NCBI RefSeq assembly: GCF_040786275.1
Contig: NZ_JBFMVT010000002.1
Span: forward strand, 744,001-808,000
Direction of reading: 5' to 3'
DNA: 64,000 bases
Source of the DNA: Buttiauxella gaviniae
Lineage (GTDB): Bacteria > Pseudomonadota > Gammaproteobacteria > Enterobacterales > Enterobacteriaceae
The position numbers were made by a program, and so were the translations under genes. Below the pieces are notes generated by a model that was not told the origin of the DNA, ran no database searches, and saw only the letters and a list, made by a program, of their open reading frames with translations. This document shows, in pieces, positions 15,873 to 28,180 of the stretch (within the stretch, counting starts at the first letter, position 1; each line of letters begins with the position of its first letter).

Positions 15873-18800
15873 TTAACCGAGTTGCTTACGCGCATTGCGG
15901 AAAATACGCATCCACGGGCTATCTTCACCCCACTCGGATGGGTGCCATGAGTTGCTCACGGTACGGAACACACGTTCCGGGTGCGGCATCATAATCGTGA
16001 CGCGCCCGCTTTCGTTAGTCACCGCCGTAATCCCGTTTGGTGAGCCGTTCGGGTTCGCCGGGTAGTTTTCCGTTACCTTGCCGAAGTTATCGATAAAGCG
16101 CAGCGCCACCAGCCCCTTGGTTTCAAGCGCCGCGAGATGTGTCGCATCGCGGACTTCCACATGCCCTTCACCGTGAGAAACAGCGATTGGCATATGCGAG
16201 CCAACCATACCTTGCAGTAACAGCGATGGGCTGGAGGTCACTTCTACCAGGCTGAAACGCGCTTCAAAGCGGTCAGAGTGGTTGCGCACAAAGCGTGGCC
16301 ACAGATCGCTGCCCGGAATCAGTTCACGCAGATTGGACATCATCTGGCAGCCGTTACACACGCCCAACGCCAGAGTTTGCGGGCGATGGAAGAAGGTTTC
16401 GAACTCGTCACGCGCGCGCGAGTTAAAGAGGATAGATTTCGCCCAGCCCTCACCCGCACCCAGCACGTCGCCATAGGAGAAACCGCCGCACGCCACCAGC
16501 GCCTGGAAATCTTCCAGACCACGGCGACCCGCCAGCAAATCGCTCATATGAACGTCAATGGCATCGAAACCCGCGCGGTGGAATGCCGCCGCCATTTCAA
16601 CGTGGGAGTTAACGCCCTGCTCGCGCAGCACGGCAACTTTCGGACGCGCACCGGTAGCGATAAACGGTGCCGCGATGTCCTCTTTAATATCGAAGTTCAA
16701 CTTCACGTTCAGGCCAGGATCGTTGTCATTAGCTTTCGCTTCATGCTCTTGATCCGCACAGGCTGGATTGTCACGCAGGCGCTGCATCTGCCAGGTGGTT
16801 TCTGCCCACCACATGCGCAGGGTCGTGCGGCTTTCGCTAAACACCGGATGGCCGTCAGCGGCAAGCGTGAAACGGTCGCCGGTAACCGCTTTGCCGAGGA
16901 AGTGAACGCAATTTTCCAGACCATGGTCTGCGAGGGTTTTCTCAACCGCTGCGCGATCCGCCGCTTTAACCTGAATCACCGCGCCCAGCTCTTCATTGAA
17001 CAGTGCGGCCAGATGATCTTTACCCAAAGTGGCGATGTCCGCTTCAACACCGCAGTGGCCCGCAAAGGCCATCTCCGCAAGCGTCACCAACAGACCACCG
17101 TCAGAACGGTCGTGGTAGGCCAGCAGTTTTTGCTCGGCAACCAGCGCCTGAATCGCATTGAAGAAGCCTTTAAGCTGCTCAGCGCTGCGGACGTCAGCAG
17201 GTTTGTCACCCAGTTGACGATAAACCTGGGAGAGTGCGGTTGCGCCTAGTGCGTTGTGGCCCGCCCCCAAATCGATAAGCAACAGGGCGTTATCTTCTTC
17301 AGTGCGCAGTTGTGGCGTAACGGTGCGGCGAACGTCTTCAACACGCGCAAAGGCGGTGATCACCAGCGACAGTGGCGAGGTCATTTCGCGCTGCTCGTTA
17401 CCTTCCTGCCAACGGGTTTTCATCGACATAGAGTCTTTGCCAACCGGAATGGTCAGGCCAAGCGTCGGGCAAAGTTCTTCGCCAACCGCTTTCACCGCTT
17501 CGTAAAGGCCAGCATCTTCACCTGGGTGACCGGCTGCGGACATCCAGTTAGCCGAGAGTTTGATGCGATTGAGCGCCCCGATTTGCGTTGCGGCAATGTT
17601 TGTCAGCGCTTCGCCAACGGCCAGACGACCGGATGCTGCGAAGTCCAGCAGCGCGACAGGCGCACGCTCGCCGAGGGACATCGCTTCGCCGTAGTAGCTA
17701 TCCAGGCTTGCAGTGGTGACCGCGCAGTTAGCAACCGGGATCTGCCACGGGCCAACCATCTGGTCACGGGCGACCATGCCGGTAACCGAACGGTCGCCGA
17801 TGGTCACAAGGAACGTTTTCTCTGCGACGGTCGGCAAATGCAGCACGCGGTTTACCGCATCAGCGAGGGTGATGTTGCGGCAATCCAGCGCATCGCCCTT
17901 CGCTTTCAGGGTTTCCACGTTACGTTCCATTTTCGGCGTTTTACCGAGCAGAACGTCCAGCGGCATATCAATCGGCTGGTTGTCGAAATGGCTATCGTTA
18001 AGCGTTAAATGCTTTTCTTCAGTCGCTTCGCCAATAACGGCGTACGGCGCACGTTCGCGGCGGCAGAGTTCATCGAACAACGGCAACTGGTCTGGCGCAA
18101 CCGCCAGAACATACCGTTCCTGAGATTCGTTACACCACACTTCCAGCGGGCTCATGCCCGGCTCATCGTTGAGAATATCGCGCAGCTCGAAACGCCCGCC
18201 GCGGCCACCGTCGCTCACCAGCTCCGGCATGGCGTTGGAAAGACCACCCGCGCCCACATCGTGAATAAACAGGATTGGGTTGGCATCGCCCAACTGCCAG
18301 CAGCGGTCGATAACTTCCTGGCAGCGGCGCTCCATTTCTGGGTTGTCGCGCTGAACGGAAGCAAAATCGAGATCCGCATCGGATTGACCGGAGGTCATAG
18401 AAGAAGCCGCTCCGCCGCCCAAACCGATGTTCATGGACGGGCCGCCGAGCACGATCAGTTTCGCGCCGACGGTGATTTCACCTTTCTGAACGTGGTCAGC
18501 ACGGATGTTACCGATGCCGCCCGCCAGCATAATAGGCTTGTGGTAGCCGCGCAGTTCAACGCCGTTGTGGCTGTTAACTTGCTCTTCGTAGGTACGGAAG
18601 TAGCCGGTCAGCGCCGGGCGACCAAATTCGTTGTTAAATGCCGCACCGCCCAGAGGGCCGTCAGTCATGATATCCAGCGCGGTGACGATGCGATCCGGCT
18701 TACCGAAATCTTCTTCCCACGGCTGTTCAAAGCCTGGGATACGTAAGTTTGAAACGGAGAAACCGACCAGACCCGCCTTAGGTTTTGCACCACGGCCTGT

Positions 18801-19763
18801 TGCGCCTTCGTCACGGATTTCGCCGCCGGAACCGGTCGCTGCACCCGGCCACGGAGAGATTGCCGTTGGGTGGTTGTGCGTTTCGACTTTCATCAGGATA
18901 TGCGCATCTTCCTGGTGGTAGTCATAGCGGCCAGCCTCGTGATCGGCGAAGAAGCGCCCCACCGTGGAACCTTCCATCACGGCGGCGTTATCTTTATAAG
19001 CTGATAACACGTAATCCGGGGTTTTCTCGAAGGTGTTCTTAATCATTTTGAACAGCGATTTTGGCTGCTCTACGCCGTCAATAATCCAGTCGGCATTAAA
19101 AATTTTGTGGCGGCAATGTTCGGAGTTTGCCTGCGCGAACATATACAGCTCGATGTCGTTCGGATTGCGCCCCAGTTTGGTGAACGCATCCTGCAAATAA
19201 TCGATTTCATCTTCTGCCAGAGCCAGGCCCAGGCGAATGTTCGCCTCAACCAGGGCTTCGCGCCCTTGCGAGAGCAGGTCAACGCTTTGCACCGGCGCAG
19301 GCGTGTGATGAGAGAACAATTGCTGGGCGTCCTCAAGCGAGTCAAAAACGCTTTCCATCATGCGGTCATGCAGCAATGCGGCGACTTGCAGGCGCTGTTC
19401 ATCCGTCAATTGGCTGGCAGTAACGTAATACGCCACACCGCGCTCAAGGCGCTTAATTTTGGCTAAATCGCAGTTGTGGGCAATGTCGGTAGCTTTTGAG
19501 GACCAGGGTGAGATGGTACCAGGACGCGGCGTAACCAGAATCAGGTGGCCGGTCGGGGCGTGGTCAGCAAGGGTTGGACCATATTTCAGCAACCTTTGCA
19601 GACGGGCGTGCTCATCAGAGTCGAGCTGCGCGTCGAGATCGGCAAAGTGAATATACTCGGCATAAATGTCGCTGACCGGAAGGTTGGCGTCATTAAAGCG
19701 GGCCAGTAATTTGTTAATACGAAATGCCGATAAAGCGGGCGAACCACGCAGAATTTCCATCAT
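15873..19763 (-). CDS. purL: Phosphoribosylformylglycinamidine synthase (large, single-chain)
   Basis: A 1296-residue cytoplasmic enzyme of purine synthesis that turns FGAR, glutamine and ATP into FGAM. It has an N-terminal PurS-like domain, two FGAM-synthetase halves in the middle ([40 protein letters not shown]), and a C-terminal glutaminase with Cys1136 (GVCNGCQMM), His1261 and Glu1263 (MPHPER). I start at the ATG preceding [13 protein letters not shown], as in E. coli (1295 residues, recalled). A 43-codon in-frame extension upstream overlaps the promoter area and is not conserved. A perfect PurR operator lies about 90 nt upstream. Confidence 0.98.
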   Translation of the reverse strand: MMEILRGSPALSAFRINKLLARFNDANLPVSDIYAEYIHFADLDAQLDSDEHARLQRLLKYGPTLADHAPTGHLILVTPRPGTISPWSSKATDIAHNCDLAKIKRLERGVAYYVTASQLTDEQRLQVAALLHDRMMESVFDSLEDAQQLFSHHTPAPVQSVDLLSQGREALVEANIRLGLALAEDEIDYLQDAFTKLGRNPNDIELYMFAQANSEHCRHKIFNADWIIDGVEQPKSLFKMIKNTFEKTPDYVLSAYKDNAAVMEGSTVGRFFADHEAGRYDYHQEDAHILMKVETHNHPTAISPWPGAATGSGGEIRDEGATGRGAKPKAGLVGFSVSNLRIPGFEQPWEEDFGKPDRIVTALDIMTDGPLGGAAFNNEFGRPALTGYFRTYEEQVNSHNGVELRGYHKPIMLAGGIGNIRADHVQKGEITVGAKLIVLGGPSMNIGLGGGAASSMTSGQSDADLDFASVQRDNPEMERRCQEVIDRCWQLGDANPILFIHDVGAGGLSNAMPELVSDGGRGGRFELRDILNDEPGMSPLEVWCNESQERYVLAVAPDQLPLFDELCRRERAPYAVIGEATEEKHLTLNDSHFDNQPIDMPLDVLLGKTPKMERNVETLKAKGDALDCRNITLADAVNRVLHLPTVAEKTFLVTIGDRSVTGMVARDQMVGPWQIPVANCAVTTASLDSYYGEAMSLGERAPVALLDFAASGRLAVGEALTNIAATQIGALNRIKLSANWMSAAGHPGEDAGLYEAVKAVGEELCPTLGLTIPVGKDSMSMKTRWQEGNEQREMTSPLSLVITAFARVEDVRRTVTPQLRTEEDNALLLIDLGAGHNALGATALSQVYRQLGDKPADVRSAEQLKGFFNAIQALVAEQKLLAYHDRSDGGLLVTLAEMAFAGHCGVEADIATLGKDHLAALFNEELGAVIQVKAADRAAVEKTLADHGLENCVHFLGKAVTGDRFTLAADGHPVFSESRTTLRMWWAETTWQMQRLRDNPACADQEHEAKANDNDPGLNVKLNFDIKEDIAAPFIATGARPKVAVLREQGVNSHVEMAAAFHRAGFDAIDVHMSDLLAGRRGLEDFQALVACGGFSYGDVLGAGEGWAKSILFNSRARDEFETFFHRPQTLALGVCNGCQMMSNLRELIPGSDLWPRFVRNHSDRFEARFSLVEVTSSPSLLLQGMVGSHMPIAVSHGEGHVEVRDATHLAALETKGLVALRFIDNFGKVTENYPANPNGSPNGITAVTNESGRVTIMMPHPERVFRTVSNSWHPSEWGEDSPWMRIFRNARKQLG

Positions 19764-19852
19764 CAAAGATCTCTCGTCTTCGAAACGCCAGGGGGACGTT
19801 TCAGTGGGCGCAAGGGGAAAACGGGCGCCATTATAGTTAATCCGCCGCCGTG

Positions 19853-19868
19853 ACGAAACCGTTTGCGT
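19853..19868 (-). promoter_or_regulatory. PurR operator of purL
   Basis: Minus-strand ACGCAAACGGTTTCGT is a canonical PurR box. A TATAAT -10 hexamer (complement of 19830-19835) lies downstream of it, so repressor binding would block purL transcription when hypoxanthine or guanine is abundant. Confidence 0.9.
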
Positions 19869-19930
19869 ATAAATAAACGGATTAGTTTTCATTGATGAAG
19901 ATTTCGCCAGAAATGTTGAATAAGTTGCAC

Positions 19931-19961
19931 AGTGGCGTTTTGTTAAGCAAAATGCGCCACT
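19931..19961. repeat. Hairpin in the purL-mltF divergent gap
   Basis: AGTGGCG with TTTTG pairs with CAAAA and CGCCACT (two-base bulge), loop TTAAG. It sits between divergent purL and mltF, so it is not a terminator of either. Its role is unknown; it could be a leader structure of mltF or a protein site. Confidence 0.5.
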
Positions 19962-20033
19962 CTATTTAACCGTTTCTCCTTTTTTGAAGCCTGTTGTTAG
20001 CGAAACCCCGACGCATCTACGCAGATTAACCAT

Positions 20034-22029
<1,996 letters not shown>

Positions 22030-22044
22030 TTATGCGAAATGGCA

Positions 22045-22683
22045 CTATTCAAGCTGCTGTAACTGCCCCTGCGGGGTAACACGCCAGCGATGCTGGCAGA
22101 AATAGAGCAATGGGTTGTCCTGATTACTGTCGCTGTATCCGCTATAAAGCTGCAACGGGGTGCCGATTTGCTGTTCCAGTTGAGAGACTTTTTCATGCCC
22201 AAGGCAGCGCATGGTGAGCACCCATCCACCATGTGAACGCTTGATTTGACTGGCGATAAGTTTAACTTTCGGCAACCACGGCGTGTCGAAATAGACTTGT
22301 TGAACGAGCGGTTGCGGGGAACCGGTGATAAGCCAGACATCGGCATCTGAACTGGTCAGGTAATCGGTCAGGCGTTGCTGTACCACAGGAAAAGCGGTGA
22401 CTTGCCCGCGGAACCACGCGACGAAGTTCGCTTCAAGCTGCTTGAGGCGCACTTCGCTGTGACCAAAGGTCGCCCCCCACAACAACACGCTCATTGGCCA
22501 GCGAGCGGCGCGCCCTTTAATCAGCAACACGCCACCTATCACCGGCAAAAGCGGAATGACAAGTAACAGATTGAGGGGTTGATGGCGCAGCAGGTAGCGC
22601 AAGAAGCTGCCAAACATATCCTGCTGATGCAACGTACCATCCAAATCGAAAAATACTACCCGACGCTCACTCTGAGTTGTCAA
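22045..22683 (-). CDS. pgpC: Phosphatidylglycerophosphatase C (HAD family)
   Basis: A 212-residue HAD phosphatase (YfhB) that removes the phosphate of phosphatidylglycerophosphate in phosphatidylglycerol synthesis. The nucleophile motif DLDGT holds Asp13 and Asp15, there is a membrane-associating hydrophobic stretch near 37-55, motif II WLITGSPQPL, and SGYSDSNQDNPLL as motif III. The start is TTG at 22683 with GAGGAG 5 nt upstream. It begins 3 nt after the murP stop, so here it looks co-transcribed with murQ-murP. Confidence 0.93.
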   Translation of the reverse strand: MTTQSERRVVFFDLDGTLHQQDMFGSFLRYLLRHQPLNLLLVIPLLPVIGGVLLIKGRAARWPMSVLLWGATFGHSEVRLKQLEANFVAWFRGQVTAFPVVQQRLTDYLTSSDADVWLITGSPQPLVQQVYFDTPWLPKVKLIASQIKRSHGGWVLTMRCLGHEKVSQLEQQIGTPLQLYSGYSDSNQDNPLLYFCQHRWRVTPQGQLQQLE

Positions 22684-22686
22684 ACG

Positions 22687-24054
22687 TTACTCCTCTGGAT
22701 CGTTAAAGCCCATAAACCACGTAAATAAGAATCCGGCGATGACCGCTATCAGAAAGCCTAACAGATAGAGCATCACTTTTCCGGTAACAATGGTTAATGC
22801 CAGCGGTAAACCTGAAATTCCAAAGGTAATTACCGTTGCCACTTTCCAGTAACTGATTAACGCCCCGCCAACGGCACCACCTAAACAGGCACCGATAAAC
22901 GGCTTACCGAGCGGGAGTGTCACCCCAAAAATCAGCGGTTCGCCAATGCCTAAGAGCCCAACAGGTAACGCGCCTTTAATCAGCTTTTTCAGGCGTTGAT
23001 TACGCGTTTTCAGCAATACCGCAAGCGCAGCACCCACTTGCCCAACGCCCGCCATCGCCAGTATTGGCAGCAAAGCATTCTGACCGTGAGTCTGAATTAG
23101 CTCGACGTGAATCGGTACCAAACCCTGATGCAAACCTGACAGCACCAACGGCAGGAATGCACCGGAGAGCACCGCCCCCACCACCAGCCCACCTTTATCA
23201 ATAGCTAACGTTGCGCCGTGGGCAATCGCATCCGAAATCAGGCCACCCAATGGCTGCAAGGCAACAATCGCAATCGATGCGGTAATTAATGTCGTCAGCA
23301 GCGGGTTGAGAATCAGCTCAATGGAGCCCGGCAGCAAACGGCGTAAGCGTTTTTCAATCCAGCACATCAATGCGACAACCAGCAGAACGGCAATCACCCC
23401 ACCCCGTCCGGGCTGGAGGTTTTCACCAAACAGGTGGATTTGCGCCAACTGCGGGCTGGAGAGAATCCCCGCCATCACGCCGCCCATTGCCATCGAGCCA
23501 CCAAATACTTTAGCGGCATTAACGCCCACCAGAATATTCATAATAGCAAACACCGCGCTGCCGAAGATGGCGAGCAGGCCGAGAATGTTCGGGTATTGCG
23601 TAGCAAGGTCGCCAACAATGTCGGGGCGTTTGAGAATATTGATAATGCCGGTAATCAACCCGGATGCGATAAAAGCCGGAATCAATGGAATAAAGACGTT
23701 CGCCAGTTTACGCAGCGCTTCGCTCATCGGCGCCTGATAACGCGCCTTCGCCTGAGCTTTGTTCTGCGCAATATCATCTGCGCTGGAGATTGTCTGGCCG
23801 CCACTTTGCAACAGCTCGCGCATCGCATCAACCACCTGCGCGGCACGCCCCGGCCCGACAATCAGTTGATGTTGCGAACCTTGCTTCACGTAGCCGCTCA
23901 CGCCCGGCAGTTTTTTCAGGCGAGCAATATCAAGCAGGCTATCGTCCTTCAGTTCAACCCGCACACGTGTCATGCAGTTTTCAAGACGGATGATATTTTC
24001 CTGCCCGCCGATTCCAGGCAAAATTTCACGGGCCAAAGTCGCTGTATTATCCAT
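22687..24054 (-). CDS. murP: PTS EIIBC component, MurP-like (N-acetylmuramate type)
   Basis: Inner-membrane sugar phosphotransferase permease of 455 residues. The EIIB domain (1-90) has the phosphocysteine Cys27 in LENCMTRVR, then a linker, and an EIIC domain of about ten membrane segments from about 115 (IPLIPAFIASGLI; LSGLHQGLVPIHVELI; GLLGIGEPLIFGVTLP). No EIIA domain is fused, as in E. coli MurP, which borrows EIIA-Glc. It follows murQ by 15 nt, which supports MurNAc or a related ether-linked amino sugar as substrate. It is clearly diverged from K-12 MurP, so the sugar is inferred from murQ. Confidence 0.85.
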   Translation of the reverse strand: MDNTATLAREILPGIGGQENIIRLENCMTRVRVELKDDSLLDIARLKKLPGVSGYVKQGSQHQLIVGPGRAAQVVDAMRELLQSGGQTISSADDIAQNKAQAKARYQAPMSEALRKLANVFIPLIPAFIASGLITGIINILKRPDIVGDLATQYPNILGLLAIFGSAVFAIMNILVGVNAAKVFGGSMAMGGVMAGILSSPQLAQIHLFGENLQPGRGGVIAVLLVVALMCWIEKRLRRLLPGSIELILNPLLTTLITASIAIVALQPLGGLISDAIAHGATLAIDKGGLVVGAVLSGAFLPLVLSGLHQGLVPIHVELIQTHGQNALLPILAMAGVGQVGAALAVLLKTRNQRLKKLIKGALPVGLLGIGEPLIFGVTLPLGKPFIGACLGGAVGGALISYWKVATVITFGISGLPLALTIVTGKVMLYLLGFLIAVIAGFLFTWFMGFNDPEE

Positions 24055-24069
24055 GATTCAGTGCCTGTT

Positions 24070-24963
24070 TTAGTCGTTCAATGCGGAACGTAAATACCCA
24101 CTGCGGTTTGCCAGACGCGCGTAAGCAGTCTGGGCATCAACACCGGTGAGAATCATCAAAATGGCGGGTTTCACTTCATAATCCGTTTGCTTGAGGGCAT
24201 GTTCTGCATCACTGCGAGATGCGCCAGTTGCCTCAACGACGATACGGCAGGCACGGTCTACAAGCTTAACGTTGGTGGCTTTCATATCCACCATCAGGTT
24301 TTGATACACCTTACCCAGTTTGACCATCGCGCCGGTGGAAATCATATTCAGCACCAGTTTTTGTGCGGTTCCTGATTTCAAGCGCGTAGAACCGGTCAGG
24401 GCTTCGGGCCCTACAACTGGAGAGATCGCAATCTCTGCCTCCTGCGCAATAGCGGAACCTGGATTGCAGGAAATCGCGGCGGTGCGGCATCCCAGATTCC
24501 GGGCATAACGCAGGCCGCCAATTACATACGGTGTGCGCCCCGACGCCGCAAGCCCTACCACCATATCGTTTGGCGTCAGTTCAAGTGCTTTGAGATCGTC
24601 CTCACCCAACTGTTGATTATCTTCCGCACCTTCAACTGCTTTCAGTAAAGCGCCCGGGCCACCGGCAATAAGGCCAATCACCAGGCCATGCGGCACACCA
24701 AACGTTGGCGGGCATTCAGAGGCATCCAGCACGCCGAGGCGCCCGCTGGTACCCGCGCCCATGTAAATCAAACGCCCGCCAGCCTGAAGTGACGCCGCGG
24801 CGGCATCTACAGCCAGGGCCACTTCCGGCAGCGTTTTTTCTACCGCCCCCGCCACCAGCGCATCTTGCTGATTAAAACGCTCAACCATGGCGAGAGTTGA
24901 GAGGCAATCGAGATCCATAGTTTGTGGATTACGAGTTTCAGAAACGAGTGAGCCGAGATTCAT
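24070..24963 (-). CDS. murQ: N-acetylmuramic acid 6-phosphate etherase
   Basis: Cytoplasmic SIS-domain lyase of 297 residues that splits MurNAc-6-P into GlcNAc-6-P and D-lactate during peptidoglycan recycling. The MurQ signature is present: [20 protein letters not shown] with catalytic Glu83, [16 protein letters not shown] and [12 protein letters not shown]. Two adjacent ATGs (24966, 24963) could start it; the second has better spacing to AAGG. It heads murQ-murP-pgpC and is divergent from yfhH. By my memory it is well diverged from the K-12 MurQ encoded elsewhere, so a second copy may exist in this genome. Confidence 0.93.
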   Translation of the reverse strand: MNLGSLVSETRNPQTMDLDCLSTLAMVERFNQQDALVAGAVEKTLPEVALAVDAAAASLQAGGRLIYMGAGTSGRLGVLDASECPPTFGVPHGLVIGLIAGGPGALLKAVEGAEDNQQLGEDDLKALELTPNDMVVGLAASGRTPYVIGGLRYARNLGCRTAAISCNPGSAIAQEAEIAISPVVGPEALTGSTRLKSGTAQKLVLNMISTGAMVKLGKVYQNLMVDMKATNVKLVDRACRIVVEATGASRSDAEHALKQTDYEVKPAILMILTGVDAQTAYARLANRSGYLRSALND

Positions 24964-24974
24964 CATGCACCTTT

Positions 24975-25020
24975 GAATATTTAATTCCTTAACGACTCCT
25001 CATAATGGAATATAAAATTC
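24975..25020. promoter_or_regulatory. Two matching palindromes, likely YfhH operators
   Basis: GAATATTTAATTC (24975-24987) and GAATATAAAATTC (25008-25020) differ only in the central bases and start 33 bp apart, about three helical turns. They lie in the murQ-yfhH divergent gap. RpiR-type regulators bind such inverted repeats in pairs. The motif is seen; the binding protein is inferred. Confidence 0.65.
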
Positions 25021-25089
25021 ATTCAGGCGAGCGTAATTTACGTTATTATGTGGCGGCTCACATTATTGACCCGGCAGACTGGAGAAAAG

Positions 25090-25938
25090 ATGAACTGTTT
25101 ACTGCGTATTCGAAGCCGCTATACCACCCTGGCACAGAGTGACCGTAAACTGGCCGACTTTCTGTTGGAAAAACCCGACTACGCGCGTCATTTAAGTTCT
25201 CAGCAGCTTGCCGCAGAAGCCGGAGTCAGTCAGTCCAGCGTGGTGAAATTTTCCCAAAAGCTGGGCTTCAAGGGCTTTCCGGCGTTAAAACTTGCCATCA
25301 GCGAAGCGCTAGCCAGCGGGCAGGAACCGCAATCCGTACCGGTGCATAACCTGATTTTGGGAGACGATCCACTGCGCCTGGTGGGCGAAAAGTTGATTAA
25401 AGATAATCTCTCAGCAATGCATGCCACCCTTGATGTTAATAGTGAAGAGAAGCTGCTGGCGAGTGTGAACATGTTGCGTAATGCGCGCCGTGTGCTGCTG
25501 GTGGGTATTGGTGCATCTGGCCTGGTCGCTAAGAATTTTGCCTGGAAGCTGATGAAAATTGGCATTAACGCGGTGGCTGAGCAGGATATGCATGCCTTGC
25601 TCGCGACGGCGCAAGCCTCAAGCAGCGACGATGTTTTGCTGGCGATTTCCTATTCTGGTGAACGGCGTGAGATAAATCTTGCCGCCGATGAAACGCTACG
25701 TACCGGCGCGAAGATCCTCGCCATTACCGGCTTTACCCCCAACGCATTACAGCAACGCGCCACCCTTTGCCTGTACACCATCGCCGAAGAACAAGCGACG
25801 CGCAGCGCGGCCATTTCTTCTACCAGTGCGCAAATGATGCTGACGGATTTACTGTTTATGGCGCTGGTGCAGCGGGATCTAGAACATGCTCCGAAGCGTA
25901 TCCGGCACAGCGAGGCATTAGTAAAAAAACTGGTGTGA
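25090..25938 (+). CDS. yfhH: RpiR-family transcriptional regulator YfhH
   Basis: A 282-residue regulator with an N-terminal RpiR HTH domain (1-77; LSSQQLAAEAGVSQSSVVKF) and a C-terminal SIS sugar-phosphate domain (about 125-250; LLVGIGASGLVAKNFAWKL). It is nearly collinear with E. coli YfhH. The ATG at 25090 has GGAG 5 nt upstream; an upstream in-frame ATG at 25048 is not conserved. It is divergent from murQ-murP, so I infer it senses MurNAc-6-P or a similar sugar phosphate and controls that operon, like MurR. In K-12 its partner genes appear to be missing. Confidence 0.92.
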   Translation: MNCLLRIRSRYTTLAQSDRKLADFLLEKPDYARHLSSQQLAAEAGVSQSSVVKFSQKLGFKGFPALKLAISEALASGQEPQSVPVHNLILGDDPLRLVGEKLIKDNLSAMHATLDVNSEEKLLASVNMLRNARRVLLVGIGASGLVAKNFAWKLMKIGINAVAEQDMHALLATAQASSSDDVLLAISYSGERREINLAADETLRTGAKILAITGFTPNALQQRATLCLYTIAEEQATRSAAISSTSAQMMLTDLLFMALVQRDLEHAPKRIRHSEALVKKLV

Positions 25939-25993
25939 TCGGGGATTGAGCGTATAATGCGCGGCCTGTTTCTGATGTTATCGAGATTTACCC

Positions 25994-26254
25994 ATGGCAC
26001 TGCTCATCACTAAAAAATGTATTAACTGCGATATGTGCGAGCCGGAGTGCCCGAACGAAGCCATTACCATGGGCGATAGCATTTATGAGATCAATACCGA
26101 TCGCTGCACCGAATGTATTGGTCACTACGAAACGCCAACCTGCCAGAAAGTTTGCCCGATCCCTAATACCATCATTAAAGATCCTGCGCGCGCTGAAAAC
26201 GAAGAGCAACTTTGGGATAAGTTTGTCCAGTTACATCACGCCGACAAACTTTAG
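25994..26254 (+). CDS. yfhL: Ferredoxin-like 2[4Fe-4S] protein YfhL
   Basis: Small cytoplasmic electron carrier of 86 residues with two [4Fe-4S] sites: Cys9, 12, 15, 19 ([11 protein letters not shown]) and Cys38, 41, 50, 54, the second with the eight-residue insert typical of Alvin-type ferredoxins. E. coli YfhL has the same length and has been linked to tRNA 5-hydroxyuridine formation. It is a separate transcription unit after yfhH (55-nt gap), and its stop overlaps the convergent acpS stop by 4 nt. Confidence 0.95.
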   Translation: MALLITKKCINCDMCEPECPNEAITMGDSIYEINTDRCTECIGHYETPTCQKVCPIPNTIIKDPARAENEEQLWDKFVQLHHADKL

Positions 26255-26631
26255 TTTTCTATAATGACCGTTGCACAGGCATAGTGCCGTTCATCGGCTA
26301 GCGTAACATGCACTGAACGCACGCCCATTCTTTCCGAAAGCCGCAGCGCTTCTTCCCAAAAACGTAGCTGCGGTTTGCCTAATGGATCGTTAAACACTTC
26401 AAACTGATTAAACGCCAGGCCGTTACGAATCCCGGTACCGAAGGCCTTAGCCGCCGCTTCTTTTACCGCAAAACGTTTAGCCAGAAAGCGCACCGGTTGC
26501 TGGTGCGCCTGGTATTGCAGCCATTCGTTGGCACTCAGCACCCGCTTTGCCAGTCGGTCGCCCGAACGCGAGATAACGCTTTCAATACGCGCTATCTCAA
26601 CGATATCAGTGCCAAGGCCGAGAATCGCCAT
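26251..26631 (-). CDS. acpS: Holo-[acyl-carrier-protein] synthase
   Basis: Phosphopantetheinyl transferase of 126 residues that moves 4'-phosphopantetheine from CoA to apo-ACP. Metal ligands Asp9 (GLGTDIVEI) and Glu58 ([16 protein letters not shown]) are present. The start overlaps the pdxJ stop by one base (TAATG), so it is the coupled last gene of the lepA-lepB-rnc-era-recO-pdxJ-acpS run. Length equals E. coli AcpS. Confidence 0.97.
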   Translation of the reverse strand: MAILGLGTDIVEIARIESVISRSGDRLAKRVLSANEWLQYQAHQQPVRFLAKRFAVKEAAAKAFGTGIRNGLAFNQFEVFNDPLGKPQLRFWEEALRLSERMGVRSVHVTLADERHYACATVIIEN

Positions 26632-27362
26632 TAGCTGCGGGCTTCCAGCATCAGGCGTTTCATCTCAGCTACCGCCTCTTTCAAACCGCTCATCACCGCA
26701 CGACCAATAATAGCGTGGCCGATATTCAGCTCATGCATTTCTGGCAGGCGGGCGATAGCTTTAACGTTGTGGTAAGTCAGACCGTGACCGGCGTTAACCT
26801 TCAGGCCTTTTCCAGCAGCGTAAGTGGCGGCTTCTGCAATACGCGCCAACTCTTTTGCCTGAGTCGCTTCGTCTTCGGCATCAGCGTAACAGCCAGTGTG
26901 AATTTCGATATACGGCGCGCCCACGGCTACGGCCGCATCAATTTGCGCATGGTCTGCGTCAATAAACAGGGAAACCATAATTCCGGCATCCGCGAGGCGT
27001 TTGCAGGCATCGCGCATTTTATCCAGTTGGCCCGCCACGTCCAGACCGCCTTCGGTGGTCACTTCCTGGCGTTTTTCCGGCACCAGGCAACAGAAATGCG
27101 GTTTGGTTTCGCAGGCAATGCCAATCATCTCTTCGGTGACGGCCATTTCCAGATTCATGCGTGTGTCGAGGGTCTGGCGCAGAATGCGCACATCGCGATC
27201 GGTGATATGGCGACGATCTTCACGCAGGTGAACCGTAATACCATCGGCACCCGCCTGCTCGCAGATAAACGCAGCCTGGACAGGATCAGGATATGCCGTG
27301 CCGCGCGCGTTACGCAAAGTTGCGATGTGATCGATATTTACGCCTAACAGTAATTCAGCCAT
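26631..27362 (-). CDS. pdxJ: Pyridoxine 5'-phosphate synthase
   Basis: A 243-residue TIM-barrel enzyme that condenses 3-amino-2-oxopropyl phosphate with 1-deoxyxylulose 5-phosphate to form pyridoxine 5'-phosphate, the last ring-forming step of vitamin B6 synthesis. Characteristic segments are [18 protein letters not shown] at the start, [12 protein letters not shown] and HTGCYAD. It lies 76 nt after recO and is coupled to acpS, as in K-12. Confidence 0.97.
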   Translation of the reverse strand: MAELLLGVNIDHIATLRNARGTAYPDPVQAAFICEQAGADGITVHLREDRRHITDRDVRILRQTLDTRMNLEMAVTEEMIGIACETKPHFCCLVPEKRQEVTTEGGLDVAGQLDKMRDACKRLADAGIMVSLFIDADHAQIDAAVAVGAPYIEIHTGCYADAEDEATQAKELARIAEAATYAAGKGLKVNAGHGLTYHNVKAIARLPEMHELNIGHAIIGRAVMSGLKEAVAEMKRLMLEARS

Positions 27363-27438
27363 GACAATCCTCGAGGTAAAAGCGGTTTGAGTTCAGGCAG
27401 TTTACACCGGGGACGGAAAGCATGGCTACGACCAGGCG

Positions 27439-28176
27439 TTATTGCGGGTCTTCAGATGATTTGAGTGGTGCTTTTTTGGGCACGAACTGACGAAATAACT
27501 CACGGCTTTTAAGCGGTTTGCCGCCTAAATAAGGCTTCAAAGCCATTCGCGTGAAGCGTTTAGCCGCACGCAGCGTTGCGATATCAGGGAATTCGCGATT
27601 GGCGAGCGCTTTTAATTCGTGGCCGGTGAAACTGCGGTTATCGACGACAAGGCTTGCGATAAAGCCTTTTTCTTCACGATAGCGGTAGGTCATGGTGTCG
27701 CTGACTTCTTCTCCGCTCCCGGCGCAGTGCAGGAAATCCACTCCGTAGCCAAGGTGACCAAGCAGCGCGAGTTCAAAACGGCGCAGCGCCGGTTCCGGTG
27801 AGCCGCTGGTTCCCGCGAGGGCCTGAATACAGTGGAGATAATCGAAGAAAAGTTCTGAGAAGCGTGTTTCATCTTCCAGTACGCGTGAAACCAGTTCATT
27901 CACGTACAGGCCGCTGTAAAGCGTGATACCACTCAGAGGAAGTGCCAGTGAAACAGCTTCGGCGCTACGCAGTGTTTTCACTTCACCACGCCCGCCCCAA
28001 CGAACCAGCAAAGGGGTAAAGGGTTGTAGAGTCCCTTTGAGATTAGAGCGGCGAGAGCGAGCGCCTTTCGCAATTAAGCGAACGCGCCCAGATTCTTCAG
28101 AAAAGAGGTCAAGCAGAAGGCTGGTTTCACTCCAGGGGCGACTATGCAGGACAAACGCCCGTTGCCAGCCTTCCAT
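27439..28176 (-). CDS. recO: DNA repair protein RecO
   Basis: Recombination mediator of 245 residues that loads RecA on SSB-coated DNA together with RecR and anneals strands. The N-terminal OB fold begins [19 protein letters not shown], and a helical C-terminal domain follows. It starts 4 nt after the era stop. The C-terminal tail ([14 protein letters not shown]) is slightly longer than in E. coli (242 residues as recalled). Part of the rnc-era-recO operon. Confidence 0.96.
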   Translation of the reverse strand: MEGWQRAFVLHSRPWSETSLLLDLFSEESGRVRLIAKGARSRRSNLKGTLQPFTPLLVRWGGRGEVKTLRSAEAVSLALPLSGITLYSGLYVNELVSRVLEDETRFSELFFDYLHCIQALAGTSGSPEPALRRFELALLGHLGYGVDFLHCAGSGEEVSDTMTYRYREEKGFIASLVVDNRSFTGHELKALANREFPDIATLRAAKRFTRMALKPYLGGKPLKSRELFRQFVPKKAPLKSSEDPQ

Positions 28177-28180
28177 GCTC

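Noticed and set aside
16278-18746. Long open frames antisense to purL (about 320, 250 and 245 codons)
   Set aside because: They mirror the codon pattern of purL, lack ribosome sites and show no recognisable domain; purL itself is certain.
19764-19892. 43-codon extension of purL
   Set aside because: It covers the promoter and PurR operator region and is not part of the family.
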